From PALSA-612 sp963704335 (GTDB taxonomy: Bacteria; Actinomycetota; Thermoleophilia; Gaiellales; Gaiellaceae): DNA of 64,000 nucleotides. The position numbers and the translations under genes were made by a program. This document shows positions 19,286-27,985 of this stretch, piece by piece. The stretch's first letter is position 1, and every line of letters starts with the position of its first letter. The notes below the pieces were generated by a model. It did not search any database and was not told where the DNA came from. It saw only the letters and a list, made by a program, of their open reading frames with translations. The DNA is taken from the NCBI GenBank assembly GCA_963704335.1, contig OY969889.1, positions 1,550,001-1,614,000 on the forward strand, given 5' to 3'.

Positions 19286-20467
19286 TCATCGACCCTCCGA
19301 CGCGTAGTCGGCAAACTCGGACCAGAAGCGGTCTCGCACGGAGTCGAGCACCGGCGCAGCGTATGACTTCGCAGTTTCGAAGTTCGCGCGCGCCTGCTCC
19401 AGTCTCCAGTCCTCGTCGTCGACGGCGCGCATGATGAGCTCGGCGAGAGCCTCCGAATCGCCGGGACGATGGAGGCAGTCGGGGCCGAGCAGCTCCGGGA
19501 TCCCCCCCGCCGTCGACCCCAGAGCCGGACAGCCTCGGGCCATCGCCTCGATCAACCCTCGCGGCAGACCTTCCTGGAAGCTCGGCTGCACGTACAGGTC
19601 GAGCCCGTCGAGCCAGCCAGGGATCTGGCCGGCCGGCAGAACGCCGGGAAACGACACGTGCTCCTCGATCCCGCAACGACTCGCCAGCTCGCGCCAGGGG
19701 GCGGGGTCGCCCGCTCCGACCACCTGAAACTCGAATGGCGGTAGTCGCGCGCGCCGGGAGCCGAGTGCGGTGAGAGCGGTCTGTATGCCCTTGAAGCGAA
19801 CGGTGAGCGCCGCGATCGTGCCGATGACGAAAGGCGCGGCCGCCGTCCGTCCCGAAACACGCCTGTCGAGAGCGGCGCTGTCGAGAGGCGGCAGCTCGAC
19901 GTTGGAGCAGGCGACGGCGTGCCCCTCCGTCGGATATCTCCTCTGGAGAAACTCCCGTGTCACGTAGAGAACGAAGGGCGCCCGCCTGACGGTGCGTCGC
20001 ATGGACGCGAACGACAGCGGCGCATAGAGCTTGCCCTGGACGCCGCCGCGATTCCAGAGGGCGTCCCACGTGCACGTTACGACCTCGACGGCGTATGGCT
20101 TGTCGAGCCGTCGAGCGGCGCGAACGGCGGCTTCGCCGATCTCGCTCGGCAGGCGGGCTATCAGCGCGTCGGATTCGCGGATCAGGCCCGTGAGCGTGCG
20201 ATCGGCCTCACGCCGGTGCGTCACGGCCAGGACGGGCCCGGACAGCGACGGGACACCTGCGAAATCGACGCCGGGCATGCGGACGTCTCCTCCCGCCTCC
20301 TCAGCCCCGGTCGAGGCGTCACGGAGGCGACAGGCCACCGTGACGGAGTCTGCGATCCGGAGGTAGCGATCCCAGGGCCAGGTGCCGCGCGCGGACAGCA
20401 GGCGACCGTCTCGCTGTCGGTCGAACCAGACGTCATGGGCGAAGACGATGTTCGTCAGAGACGCCAT
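19286..20467 (-). CDS. Glycosyltransferase, GT4-like
   Basis: A 393-residue GT-B transferase. The C-terminal domain is clear: FVIGTIAALTVRFKGIQTAL, FQVVGAGDP, HVSFPGVLPAG and VQPSFQEGLPRGLIEAMARG, the E(x7)E motif. The N-terminal half (IVFAHDVWFDRQRDGRLL) is less conserved. ATG 20467 is chosen because it begins a normal N-terminal strand and lies ten bases after a TAACCT -10-like box on the minus strand. It diverges from the beta-helix gene across a 46-base region with a perfect inverted repeat. Confidence 0.83.
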   Translation of the reverse strand: MASLTNIVFAHDVWFDRQRDGRLLSARGTWPWDRYLRIADSVTVACRLRDASTGAEEAGGDVRMPGVDFAGVPSLSGPVLAVTHRREADRTLTGLIRESDALIARLPSEIGEAAVRAARRLDKPYAVEVVTCTWDALWNRGGVQGKLYAPLSFASMRRTVRRAPFVLYVTREFLQRRYPTEGHAVACSNVELPPLDSAALDRRVSGRTAAAPFVIGTIAALTVRFKGIQTALTALGSRRARLPPFEFQVVGAGDPAPWRELASRCGIEEHVSFPGVLPAGQIPGWLDGLDLYVQPSFQEGLPRGLIEAMARGCPALGSTAGGIPELLGPDCLHRPGDSEALAELIMRAVDDEDWRLEQARANFETAKSYAAPVLDSVRDRFWSEFADYASEGR

Positions 20468-20482
20468 GTGCGGCTGAAGGTT

Positions 20483-20515
20483 ACGCCCCGAATGTGCCGG
20501 TACCATTCGGGGCGT
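20483..20515. promoter_or_regulatory. 12-bp perfect inverted repeat in divergent promoter region
   Basis: ACGCCCCGAATG and CATTCGGGGCGT are exact inverted copies with a nine-base spacer. The right arm covers the TACCAT -10-like box (20501-20506) and the first bases of the beta-helix gene's GTG; the left arm abuts the TAACCT box of the opposite gene. The placement fits an operator controlling both genes, or a hairpin at the start of the plus-strand message. Confidence 0.6.
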
Positions 20516-22337
20516 GGGGGGCGGTCGGTTCATAGTTGTCGCAACGCTCACCGCCCTCGTGGCAACGAGCCTGGGGTCGGCGGCGGGAGCCCAGCAGGGG
20601 CGACTCGTCACATACGAGGCGCCGGCCGGTCAGAAGCTGAGCTCCGACTACGTCGTCAAGGTGAGGGTACCGGGCGGCGAATGGCGCGAGGTCGATGCGT
20701 ACGAGGTCACGGTCGACCTCGACACGCGGTCGAAGGCGGCGATGGTCGGGTTCGACGCCGACGGCCCTGTCGAGGTCGCGATCTCGAAGACCTCGGGGAC
20801 GCTCAAGACGGCTCGCGTTCGCCCCCTGTCGTATGGCATAACGGCGACCGTCGAGGCCGACCGCCGCACGGCGACGTTCACGCTGCCGCGGCCGGCAAAC
20901 GTCTCGTACGAGCCGAACGGCGACATCCTCCACAACGTCCACGTGTTCGCGAACCCGATCGAGACGCGAGTTCCGCGACCCGGAAAGAACGTGATCGTCT
21001 TCGGGCCGGGCAAGCATGCGATTGGCGGTGACCACGTCCTCCGCGTCCGGAGCAACACGACGGTGTACCTCGCCGGAGGCGCTTACGTCCAGGGTCGGAT
21101 CGCAATCAAGAACGCTCGCAACGTCGTCGTGCGGGGGCATGGCATCGTCGATTCATCCGCGTTCTTCAAGCCGGGCGATGAGAGCACCATCCACATCGAG
21201 CGATCGTCTGACGTCGGCATACGGGACCTCACACTGCTGCGCGCCCAGAGCATCACGATCGGAGACTCCAAGCGCATCACGGTCGCCAACGTGCGGGAGA
21301 TCAATCCCGACAAGTGGAGCGACGGCGTGAGCGTGAACTCGTCGTCAAACGTCCTCGTCGATGGCGCCTTTCTCCGCACCTCCGACGACTCGATCGCCGT
21401 CTACGCAACGACCCCGTGGATCGGGCACGGGTCGACACGCGGCGTGACGGTGCGCAACACGACGCTCTGGGCCGATGTAGCGCACGGCTTCATGGCCGGC
21501 GTTCACGGCAATCCCAAGGCGCACGAGTCGGTCTCGCACATCGCAGTGCAGAACGTCGACGTCCTCGAGCACGACGAATACCGCGGCGGTGGTCTCTATC
21601 AGGGCGCTCTCGCCATCAACGTCGGCGATCGCGTCACGGCCAGGGACATTCGTTTCGAAGACGTGCGCATCGAGAACTTCTCCCGGGGTCAGGTCGTCAA
21701 CCTCAAGGTGTTCATGAATCCCGACTACAACAAGCAGGCTGGCCTGGAGATCGAGCGCGTGCTCTTCCGCAACGTCGCTTACACGGGCCATGGCGATGCT
21801 CCCTCAATCGTTCGCGGCCACTCGAAGTTCCAGCAGGTCAAGGACGTGACGTTCGAGAACTTCGTCCGTAACGGCAAACGGGTGCTCAGGCCCGCAGCGG
21901 GCAACATGGACGTTGGGCCGTTCGTGTCGGGAATCGTCTTCCGCCGGCAGGCCTCCACGCGAGTTGTGAACGACACGAGCCGCGCCCTCCAGTACGCAGG
22001 ACGCTGGTCGCGGCGGACGGAGTCCGGCGCTCACCGCACCGATGTCCACGTCCCGCTCAGGCCCGGGGGCCGGCTCATGTACGAGTTCGGCGGACGGCAG
22101 GCGCGCATCTACGGCCGCACGGCCCCGAACGGTGGCAGGGTCGAAGTCGTGATCGACGGAGGGCAACCGGTCGAGGTCGACACGTACTCGCCCGCCGCCA
22201 GGGCACAGCAGATCTGGTTCGACACCGGCGTGCTGAGGCCGGGGGCGCACACGCTCGAGGTTCGGTACGTGTCGAAGAAGAACGCCCTTTCCACGGGCGC
22301 CTCGGTCGGCTTCGACAAGCTCGAAATCGTCCGGTAA
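20514..22337 (+). CDS. Secreted right-handed beta-helix glycan hydrolase/lyase (GH28/GH49-like)
   Basis: A 607-residue exported protein. Residues 1 to about 27 are a signal peptide (ending SAAGAQQ). The N-terminal part has HNVHVFANPIE, as in GH28/GH49 enzymes, then a long parallel beta-helix with DGVSVNSSSNVLVDGAFLR and TSDDSIAVYA, where the paired Asp are typical catalytic residues of polygalacturonase-like enzymes. The last 120 residues form a beta-sandwich (carbohydrate-binding type). Lying in a polysaccharide cluster, it probably trims the exported polymer. The exact linkage is unknown; lyase activity is possible. Confidence 0.75.
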   Translation: MGGGRFIVVATLTALVATSLGSAAGAQQGRLVTYEAPAGQKLSSDYVVKVRVPGGEWREVDAYEVTVDLDTRSKAAMVGFDADGPVEVAISKTSGTLKTARVRPLSYGITATVEADRRTATFTLPRPANVSYEPNGDILHNVHVFANPIETRVPRPGKNVIVFGPGKHAIGGDHVLRVRSNTTVYLAGGAYVQGRIAIKNARNVVVRGHGIVDSSAFFKPGDESTIHIERSSDVGIRDLTLLRAQSITIGDSKRITVANVREINPDKWSDGVSVNSSSNVLVDGAFLRTSDDSIAVYATTPWIGHGSTRGVTVRNTTLWADVAHGFMAGVHGNPKAHESVSHIAVQNVDVLEHDEYRGGGLYQGALAINVGDRVTARDIRFEDVRIENFSRGQVVNLKVFMNPDYNKQAGLEIERVLFRNVAYTGHGDAPSIVRGHSKFQQVKDVTFENFVRNGKRVLRPAAGNMDVGPFVSGIVFRRQASTRVVNDTSRALQYAGRWSRRTESGAHRTDVHVPLRPGGRLMYEFGGRQARIYGRTAPNGGRVEVVIDGGQPVEVDTYSPAARAQQIWFDTGVLRPGAHTLEVRYVSKKNALSTGASVGFDKLEIVR

Positions 22338-22484
22338 ACACATCTAGCGGTCGGTCGCCGGTGCGGAATGCCCGCGCCGGACGGCATGCCTGGGCAGATC
22401 GCTCGTTCGAGGGCGCCTCGAACGAGGGACTCAGTCCGAGGTCGGTTCGTACGACAGGAAGACCAGTTCTTCCCGTACCGGCGA

Positions 22485-24170
22485 ATGGCGACCCTCCCCC
22501 GTATCCGCGCGCTCCGCAGGCTTCGTCGACGCGACGTCTTTCTGCCGGCCATGCTGGCCCTCCTCGTCTGGGTGCCGTCGGCGCTGGCAGCCAACGATCC
22601 ACCGGTCAACACCGAGAGGCCAGCGATCTCCGGCAGTGCTCGTTACGGACAAACGCTCACCGGGACGCAGGGTGTCTGGACGGGCAGCCAGCCCATCGCG
22701 TATGCCTTCCAGTGGCGCCGCTGCGACACGGCCGGAAACAACTGTGTCGACATCGCCTCGGCGACGGGTATCACCTACACGCTCGGCGCCGCCGACATCG
22801 GCGCGCGTGTTCTCATCCGCGTTTCGGCGACGAATGCGTACGGCAACGCCGTCCAGCGTTCGTGGCTCTCGGCGATCGTCGTGTCGGTGCCGATCAACGT
22901 CGATCGTCCTGCTCTCTCCGGCGTCGCCAAGAGCGGTGCGACGCTCACCGTCTCGACGGGGACCTGGATCGGCACGCCGGAGATCGCCCACGCGTACCAG
23001 TGGCGACGCTGCGACGCCGACGGCAACAATTGCGCAGACGTCGGAGGATCGACCGGTGCCACGTACGTCCTCTCCCCGGCTGACGTGGGAAAGCGTGTCC
23101 ACGGGCGAGTGACCGGCACGAACGGCTACGGAAGCGGCGTCCAGCGTTCCTGGAACTCGGCCGTTGTGCTCGGGACGGGTGGGCAGATCGATCCGAGTCG
23201 TGTCGGCTTGCATGTGAGCGCTGCGACGCTCGGCTACGAGCCACAGGCCGACTTCGACCGTGACATGGGCATCCTCGACGGATCCGGCGCCGGCTGGGTG
23301 CGCGTCGACATCAACTGGTCCGTCATCCAGCGCCACGGGCCGACGAGCTACGACTGGGTGCCGTTCGACCGAATCGTGGACGACGCTCGCGCGCGGGGGC
23401 TCAACGTCCTCGGCGTTCTCACCTACACGCCGGCATGGGCGCGACCCAACCCGAACGACCACTACGCGACTCCACCCGAAGACGCTGCAGACTACGCGGC
23501 CTTTGTCACGAAGGCCACTCAGCACTATGCGCCGAAGGGCGTCCACGCATACGAGATCTGGAACGAGCCCAACATCACGGGGTTCTGGAAGCCTGCTCCC
23601 GACCCCGACCGCTTCGTGGAGCTGCTCCAGGCCGGCTACCCGGCGATTCACGCGGCCGACCCGTCGGCGATCGTCGTCTCCGGGGGCCTCTCACCGGCCG
23701 CGACCGACGACGGCAACATCGATCCCAGGGAATTTCTCCAGGCGATGTACGCCAACGGCGCCAAGGGGTACTTCGACGCGCTCGGGCATCATCCGTACTG
23801 CTTCCCGAGCGCTCCCGGCGATGCGGAAAGCTGGAGCGCCTGGTACCAGATGTACGGTACGTCGACGAGCCTGCGCGGCACGATGGTCGCGAACGGAGAC
23901 GGCGGCAAGAAGATCTGGGGGACCGAGTTCGGGTACCCGACGAACGGGCCTTCTGGCACGTACGTGAGCGAGGCGGCTCACGCCCAGCACATCACGAAGG
24001 CCTACGAGCTGTTCGGCTCATACAGCTGGGCCGGGCCGTTGTTCACGTACGCGTCGCGGGACAAGGGCACAGACACTTCGTCGCGCTACAACTTCTACGG
24101 CCTCACGAGGTTCGACTTCTCGTTGAAGCCTGCCTTCGCCTCTTTCCAGGACCTGACGAGCTCCGGCTAG
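22485..24170 (+). CDS. Secreted clan GH-A glycoside hydrolase with two Ig-like repeats (GH39-like)
   Basis: A 561-residue exported protein. An Arg-rich N-terminus is followed by a hydrophobic signal (about 20-38, ending ALAA), then two repeats of about 85 residues with QWRRCD..GNNC and a 'GATYxLxxxDxGxxxxxRVxxTNxxG' pattern, an Ig-like module common in Thermoleophilia surface proteins. The C-terminal TIM barrel carries EIWNEPN with acid/base Glu361 and IWGTEFGYPT with nucleophile Glu481, as in GH39/GH5-type enzymes. ATG 22485 is chosen because it precedes the signal directly. It likely acts on the local polysaccharide at the cell surface. Confidence 0.8.
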   Translation: MATLPRIRALRRLRRRDVFLPAMLALLVWVPSALAANDPPVNTERPAISGSARYGQTLTGTQGVWTGSQPIAYAFQWRRCDTAGNNCVDIASATGITYTLGAADIGARVLIRVSATNAYGNAVQRSWLSAIVVSVPINVDRPALSGVAKSGATLTVSTGTWIGTPEIAHAYQWRRCDADGNNCADVGGSTGATYVLSPADVGKRVHGRVTGTNGYGSGVQRSWNSAVVLGTGGQIDPSRVGLHVSAATLGYEPQADFDRDMGILDGSGAGWVRVDINWSVIQRHGPTSYDWVPFDRIVDDARARGLNVLGVLTYTPAWARPNPNDHYATPPEDAADYAAFVTKATQHYAPKGVHAYEIWNEPNITGFWKPAPDPDRFVELLQAGYPAIHAADPSAIVVSGGLSPAATDDGNIDPREFLQAMYANGAKGYFDALGHHPYCFPSAPGDAESWSAWYQMYGTSTSLRGTMVANGDGGKKIWGTEFGYPTNGPSGTYVSEAAHAQHITKAYELFGSYSWAGPLFTYASRDKGTDTSSRYNFYGLTRFDFSLKPAFASFQDLTSSG

Positions 24171-24227
24171 CGGGAGGTTCGTCGGCCGGTTCCGCGAACC
24201 TCCCCAGGAGACATGCGCGCCCGGAGC

Positions 24228-24233
24228 TACAAT
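24228..24233 (+). promoter_or_regulatory. -10 box TACAAT before the Wzz/Wzy operon
   Basis: TACAAT lies 50 bases upstream of the GTG of the chain-length/kinase gene, in the 113-base gap after the glycoside hydrolase. All genes from 24284 to 33849 run in one direction with overlaps or short gaps, so this is the likely main promoter of that operon. No strong -35 is visible. Confidence 0.45.
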
Positions 24234-24283
24234 CCCGAACGGGCCGCCGCCCAGGCCGGGCCCTCTGAGAGCTGGTTGCAACC

Positions 24284-25810
24284 GTGAAACCGAGTGGTGT
24301 AGAAGACCTCAAAGCAGCCCTGCGTCGTTCGCTCTTGCTGCTCATCCTGCTGCCGATCATCGGCGCTGTGCTGATGACGCTGGTCAAGCAGGTACAGGAT
24401 GCCCAGTACGAGGCGACCGCCCGAGTCGTACTGCCGCAGTCCGAGCTCGCCGCAACGTTGGCGGGTATCCAGCCGGTGTACGTCGACCCGGAGCGGCATG
24501 ACGACGCCGAGCAGAACCTTGCCGAGGCCCGCGAGCTCTTCGCTCGCGCCTCGGTAGCGGCAAGCGGAGCGCTCGGGACCGGCCGCTACGTACGCTCGGT
24601 GACCAGCGTCGACGTCAGCAACAACGTGGTCGCGTTCTCCGCGACGACCACTGATCGCTCCCGGGCGATCGCCATCGCGAACGCGGTTGCCCGCGCCTAT
24701 CCGGACTGGCGGGCCGACACGCTCGGCAGGACGATCGACGCGGCGATCCAGCAGATCGAGGTTCAGCAGGCTTCAGGGGAGGCGAGTGACGCTCTCGCCG
24801 AGCAGCTTCAGCGGCTGAACGTCCTGAAGACGCTCAACTCCGGAACCGGGGCGATCGTCGAGCCTGCGGACGGCGCCGCTCAGACCACCCCGAGGCTGAT
24901 CCGCGACGCGGTCCTCGGTGGCGCCATCGGGTTCGTAGTCGCATTGCTCATCGCGGGCCTTCGGGAGCTCCTCGATACGCGGGTCCGGACGGAGGCCGAC
25001 GTCGAAGAGGCGATCGGAGTACCCGTTCTCGCGACGATTCAGACCATTCCCAAGCGCTCCCGCAGCCGCGCGTTGATGGCCGATCCCCGGTTCGCGGACT
25101 CGTACGAGCTCCTCGCCGCCAACCTCGCGCAGATCCTCGAAGGCCGGGAACGGCCGACGTATATCGCCATCACCAGCGCTGATCCCGGGGAGGGCAAGAC
25201 GACGACGTCCGCCAATCTCGCCCTCGCGCTCGCGCGACGCGGCCAGGAGGTCGTGCTCGCCGACTTCGACTTGCGCAAGCCTCAGCTCGGGAACCTCTTC
25301 TCCGTGCCGGAGGAGGCTGCTGGCGTCACAGACGTGCTGCGCGGGGAAGCGGTTCTCAGCTCCACGCTCTGGCCGATCGGCCTGGGCGTCGTCGGCACGC
25401 GGCGCGGGCGTGTTCCCGGCGTCGTCCGGACCGGAGCAAGCGGTGATGTCCGAGTCGCCCCGCCGCGGGTCGACGGTGAGGGGTCCCTGATGCTCTTGCC
25501 CGCCGGCTACGCGACCGCGTCGGAGCGCGGCGGCTCGTTCTCGCAGCTTCCCAAGCTGCTCGAGTCGTTGGACCCGATCGCGGAGTACGTGATCATCGAC
25601 ACTCCGCCGGCTCTGCTCACAGCCGGTGTCGCAGAGCTCGCGCGGACGGTGGACGCGGTGATCGTCGTCGTTCGGCAGGGGACTGCTACACGTCGCAGGC
25701 TCCGCTCCCTCGCCAGCCGGAGTCAGACGTGGCGCTCGAAGATCGTCGGTGCGGTGCTGAACGGCGAGGCCAGGGAAGAGCGCTATTCGAGCTACTACGG
25801 GAGCGAGTAG
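24284..25810 (+). CDS. Polysaccharide co-polymerase fused to BY-type tyrosine kinase (Wzz-Wzc)
   Basis: A 508-residue inner-membrane protein controlling polysaccharide chain length. N-terminal Wzz domain: transmembrane helix about 17-36, extracytoplasmic helices, second helix about 208-227. C-terminal kinase: Walker A SADPGEGKTTT (Asp300-Thr306), Walker A' DFDLRKP (327-333), Walker B VIIDTPP (Asp439), and a Tyr cluster ERYSSYYGSE at the end, the autophosphorylation site of BY-kinases. An insert of about 45 residues between A' and B (GTRRGRVPGVVRTG...) is longer than usual. The PHP-type phosphatase two genes on is the expected partner. Confidence 0.92.
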   Translation: MKPSGVEDLKAALRRSLLLLILLPIIGAVLMTLVKQVQDAQYEATARVVLPQSELAATLAGIQPVYVDPERHDDAEQNLAEARELFARASVAASGALGTGRYVRSVTSVDVSNNVVAFSATTTDRSRAIAIANAVARAYPDWRADTLGRTIDAAIQQIEVQQASGEASDALAEQLQRLNVLKTLNSGTGAIVEPADGAAQTTPRLIRDAVLGGAIGFVVALLIAGLRELLDTRVRTEADVEEAIGVPVLATIQTIPKRSRSRALMADPRFADSYELLAANLAQILEGRERPTYIAITSADPGEGKTTTSANLALALARRGQEVVLADFDLRKPQLGNLFSVPEEAAGVTDVLRGEAVLSSTLWPIGLGVVGTRRGRVPGVVRTGASGDVRVAPPRVDGEGSLMLLPAGYATASERGGSFSQLPKLLESLDPIAEYVIIDTPPALLTAGVAELARTVDAVIVVVRQGTATRRRLRSLASRSQTWRSKIVGAVLNGEAREERYSSYYGSE

Positions 25811-25814
25811 TTCC

Positions 25815-27263
25815 ATGAGCACCCTGGGCCGCCTCGATGTTCGCGGCGACCTCACAGCGTTGGTCGTAGGCACGGGGCTGACGGCTGTCTGGGTGCTCGG
25901 GGCGACCCAATACGGGTCGGGCCTCAGCCTCGTAGCGCTCGTCTCGCTCTCGTTCTTCGTTGCCGCGACGATGTGCTTCCTCGTGGCGCCGCACGTCGCC
26001 ATCGCCGCAACGATCCCGCTCTTCGCTTTCACTCCCGCGCTCAAGGTGGTGGCCGGTTACTGGATCGGGCCGGTCAAGGACGCCGTGACGCTGTCTGCAG
26101 CGCTCGCTGCTGCGCTGTACGTCATGCAGAGAGACGGTAGAGCGAAGCTGGAGCGGACGGACGGGATCGTGCTCGTCAGCGTGGGGATGCTCGCGGTGCT
26201 CTACGTGTTGAACACGGGAGGCATCTCGTCCGACGACTGGCACGGAAGCCAGTGGCTTCACGGCGTACGGCTGACGATGGAGCCGCTCCTGCTGTTGCTT
26301 GCGGGCCTGCTGCTGGCGCGATCGCGCAAGTCGCTCCAGTGGGCGGCGACGTCTGTCGTGGCCACCGGGTGCGTCGTTGCCGCGTTGGGCATCATCCAAC
26401 AGGTCGTCGGTATCGGCAGGCTGGCCGAGTTTGGCTACTCCTACGATCAGCAGCTCAAGACGATCGGGCCCTACTTGAGAAGCTTCGGCACGCTCGACGA
26501 CTCCTTTGCGTACGCCGCCTTCCTCTTCCTCGCTCTGGTCACGGTCATCTTCTGGATGCGCACGGGAGCGCTCGCTTGGGCATGCGGCTTGCTGATCGGC
26601 GTGGGGATCCTCGTGGCGTTCGTACAGACCGCTGCCGTCGTGGCGGGCGCGTTGCTCGCGTTGTGGCTCGTGCGTAGTGGTCGAACGGCGGTGGGGGTCT
26701 TGCTCTTCGGAGCGACGCTGGCCGCTGGCTTTGCCCTCGCCATCGCCGCGTCCTCGGCGACGGAGTCGCGAACCGTGCGCGCCGGCCCGAGCACGTATCT
26801 GACGCTGAACGGTCGGACGAGCGTCTGGGCGACGATCTTCGCCGACGAGGCGAAGATCCCGTTCGGGCTGGGAGTCGGTTCCGTGGGCCGAGCGTCTCTG
26901 CGCGCCCAGATCGGGGTGACCGACGTAAGCGGCAGTCCGGGTCACTCCAAGGAAGGGGAGACTGCCGTGGATTCCGGGTATTTCGCCGCCGTCGCGGACG
27001 TCGGGATCGCCGGCCTCGCCGCTCTCGTCTTGCTGCTCGGACGGATCATCACGCTGGCGGCGCGGGCGGCAAGGCCGCCTGGGCGCACCGCAGGTTGGCT
27101 CTGCCTCGGCTACCTGACGGTGTTGATGCTCGATGCCAGCACGCGGGACTCATTCACGGGCTTCCCCACCGCGTACTTGGGCTTCCTCCTCGTGGGGCTC
27201 GCGCTCGCAGCACTGCAGGACGAGGGACGCGAGCTCCCGGAAGTCGTCGGCCCGGCTCGATGA
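25815..27263 (+). CDS. O-antigen ligase/polymerase-like membrane protein (Wzy)
   Basis: A 482-residue protein with about 11-12 hydrophobic segments. The conserved pattern before the last membrane helices, LNGRTSVWATIFADE followed by PFGLGVGSVG, matches the Wzy_C/O-antigen ligase domain, with a large hydrophilic loop between. It likely polymerises undecaprenyl-linked repeat units outside the membrane. ATG starts four bases after the kinase gene and its stop overlaps the next start (ATGA). Ligase and polymerase cannot be separated from sequence alone; the flippase and Wzz nearby favour polymerase. Confidence 0.85.
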   Translation: MSTLGRLDVRGDLTALVVGTGLTAVWVLGATQYGSGLSLVALVSLSFFVAATMCFLVAPHVAIAATIPLFAFTPALKVVAGYWIGPVKDAVTLSAALAAALYVMQRDGRAKLERTDGIVLVSVGMLAVLYVLNTGGISSDDWHGSQWLHGVRLTMEPLLLLLAGLLLARSRKSLQWAATSVVATGCVVAALGIIQQVVGIGRLAEFGYSYDQQLKTIGPYLRSFGTLDDSFAYAAFLFLALVTVIFWMRTGALAWACGLLIGVGILVAFVQTAAVVAGALLALWLVRSGRTAVGVLLFGATLAAGFALAIAASSATESRTVRAGPSTYLTLNGRTSVWATIFADEAKIPFGLGVGSVGRASLRAQIGVTDVSGSPGHSKEGETAVDSGYFAAVADVGIAGLAALVLLLGRIITLAARAARPPGRTAGWLCLGYLTVLMLDASTRDSFTGFPTAYLGFLLVGLALAALQDEGRELPEVVGPAR

Positions 27264-27985
27264 TCGACACCCATTGCCACTTGTTGCCGGGTCTCGACGA
27301 CGGCCCGGAGAGCGAGAGCGCGGCGCTCGCCCTCGCCTCGAGCCTTGCGGCGAGCGGTGTGACGTTCGTGCTGTGCACGCCGCACTACTCGAGCAGGTTC
27401 CCGACGAACCATCTCGACGTGCTCGGTCGCGAGGCATCGCTCACGCGTGCGCTCGAGAACGCGGGAATCGAGCTGGAGCTCGCCGCCGCCGCGGAGCTCA
27501 GCCCCGAACGGGCGATAGCGGCCGACGACGAGCAGCTGCTTGCGAGGAGCATTTCTCGCCGCTTTCTGCTCGTCGAGCTCTTGCCGGACACGGCCGCGAT
27601 CTCGCTCGAGACGATCTCCAACCGGCTGGCGGCCCTCGACCTCGTGCCGATCTTCGCCCATCCGGAGCGTTGCCGTGCAATGCACGGCGGACTGTCACCT
27701 CTCGACGCCGCCCGGCGGCAGGGCGCCCTGGTCCAGGTCGTCGCGTCCAGCCTCCTCGGTCGCTGGGGCGGAGACATCGAGCGGGTGGCGTGGAGGATCC
27801 TGGATACGGGCCGTGCCGACCTGCTCGCGAGCGACTCACATCACCATCGCCACGGCAATGCGCTTCTTCGCGCGTCCACGCTCGTCGCGGATCGTCTGGG
27901 AGAGAGCGTGCGCAACGAGTTGACGCAACAGCGGCCGACGCTCGTCGTCCCCGGCGGTCGAGCGGAGGCGGCGGACCGTCGATGA
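27260..27985 (+). CDS. PHP-type protein-tyrosine phosphatase (CpsB/CapC/YwqE family)
   Basis: A 241-residue manganese-dependent phosphatase that removes phosphate from the Tyr tail of BY-kinases. MIDTHCHLLPGLDDG supplies the first metal His pair (His5, His7); CTPHYSS, the acidic AAELS region, IFAHPERC and LLASDSHHH provide the remaining ligands of the PHP fold. Length and motif order fit CpsB. Start overlaps the wzy stop as ATGA. With the kinase it forms the usual phosphorylation cycle controlling polysaccharide production. Confidence 0.9.
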   Translation: MIDTHCHLLPGLDDGPESESAALALASSLAASGVTFVLCTPHYSSRFPTNHLDVLGREASLTRALENAGIELELAAAAELSPERAIAADDEQLLARSISRRFLLVELLPDTAAISLETISNRLAALDLVPIFAHPERCRAMHGGLSPLDAARRQGALVQVVASSLLGRWGGDIERVAWRILDTGRADLLASDSHHHRHGNALLRASTLVADRLGESVRNELTQQRPTLVVPGGRAEAADRR

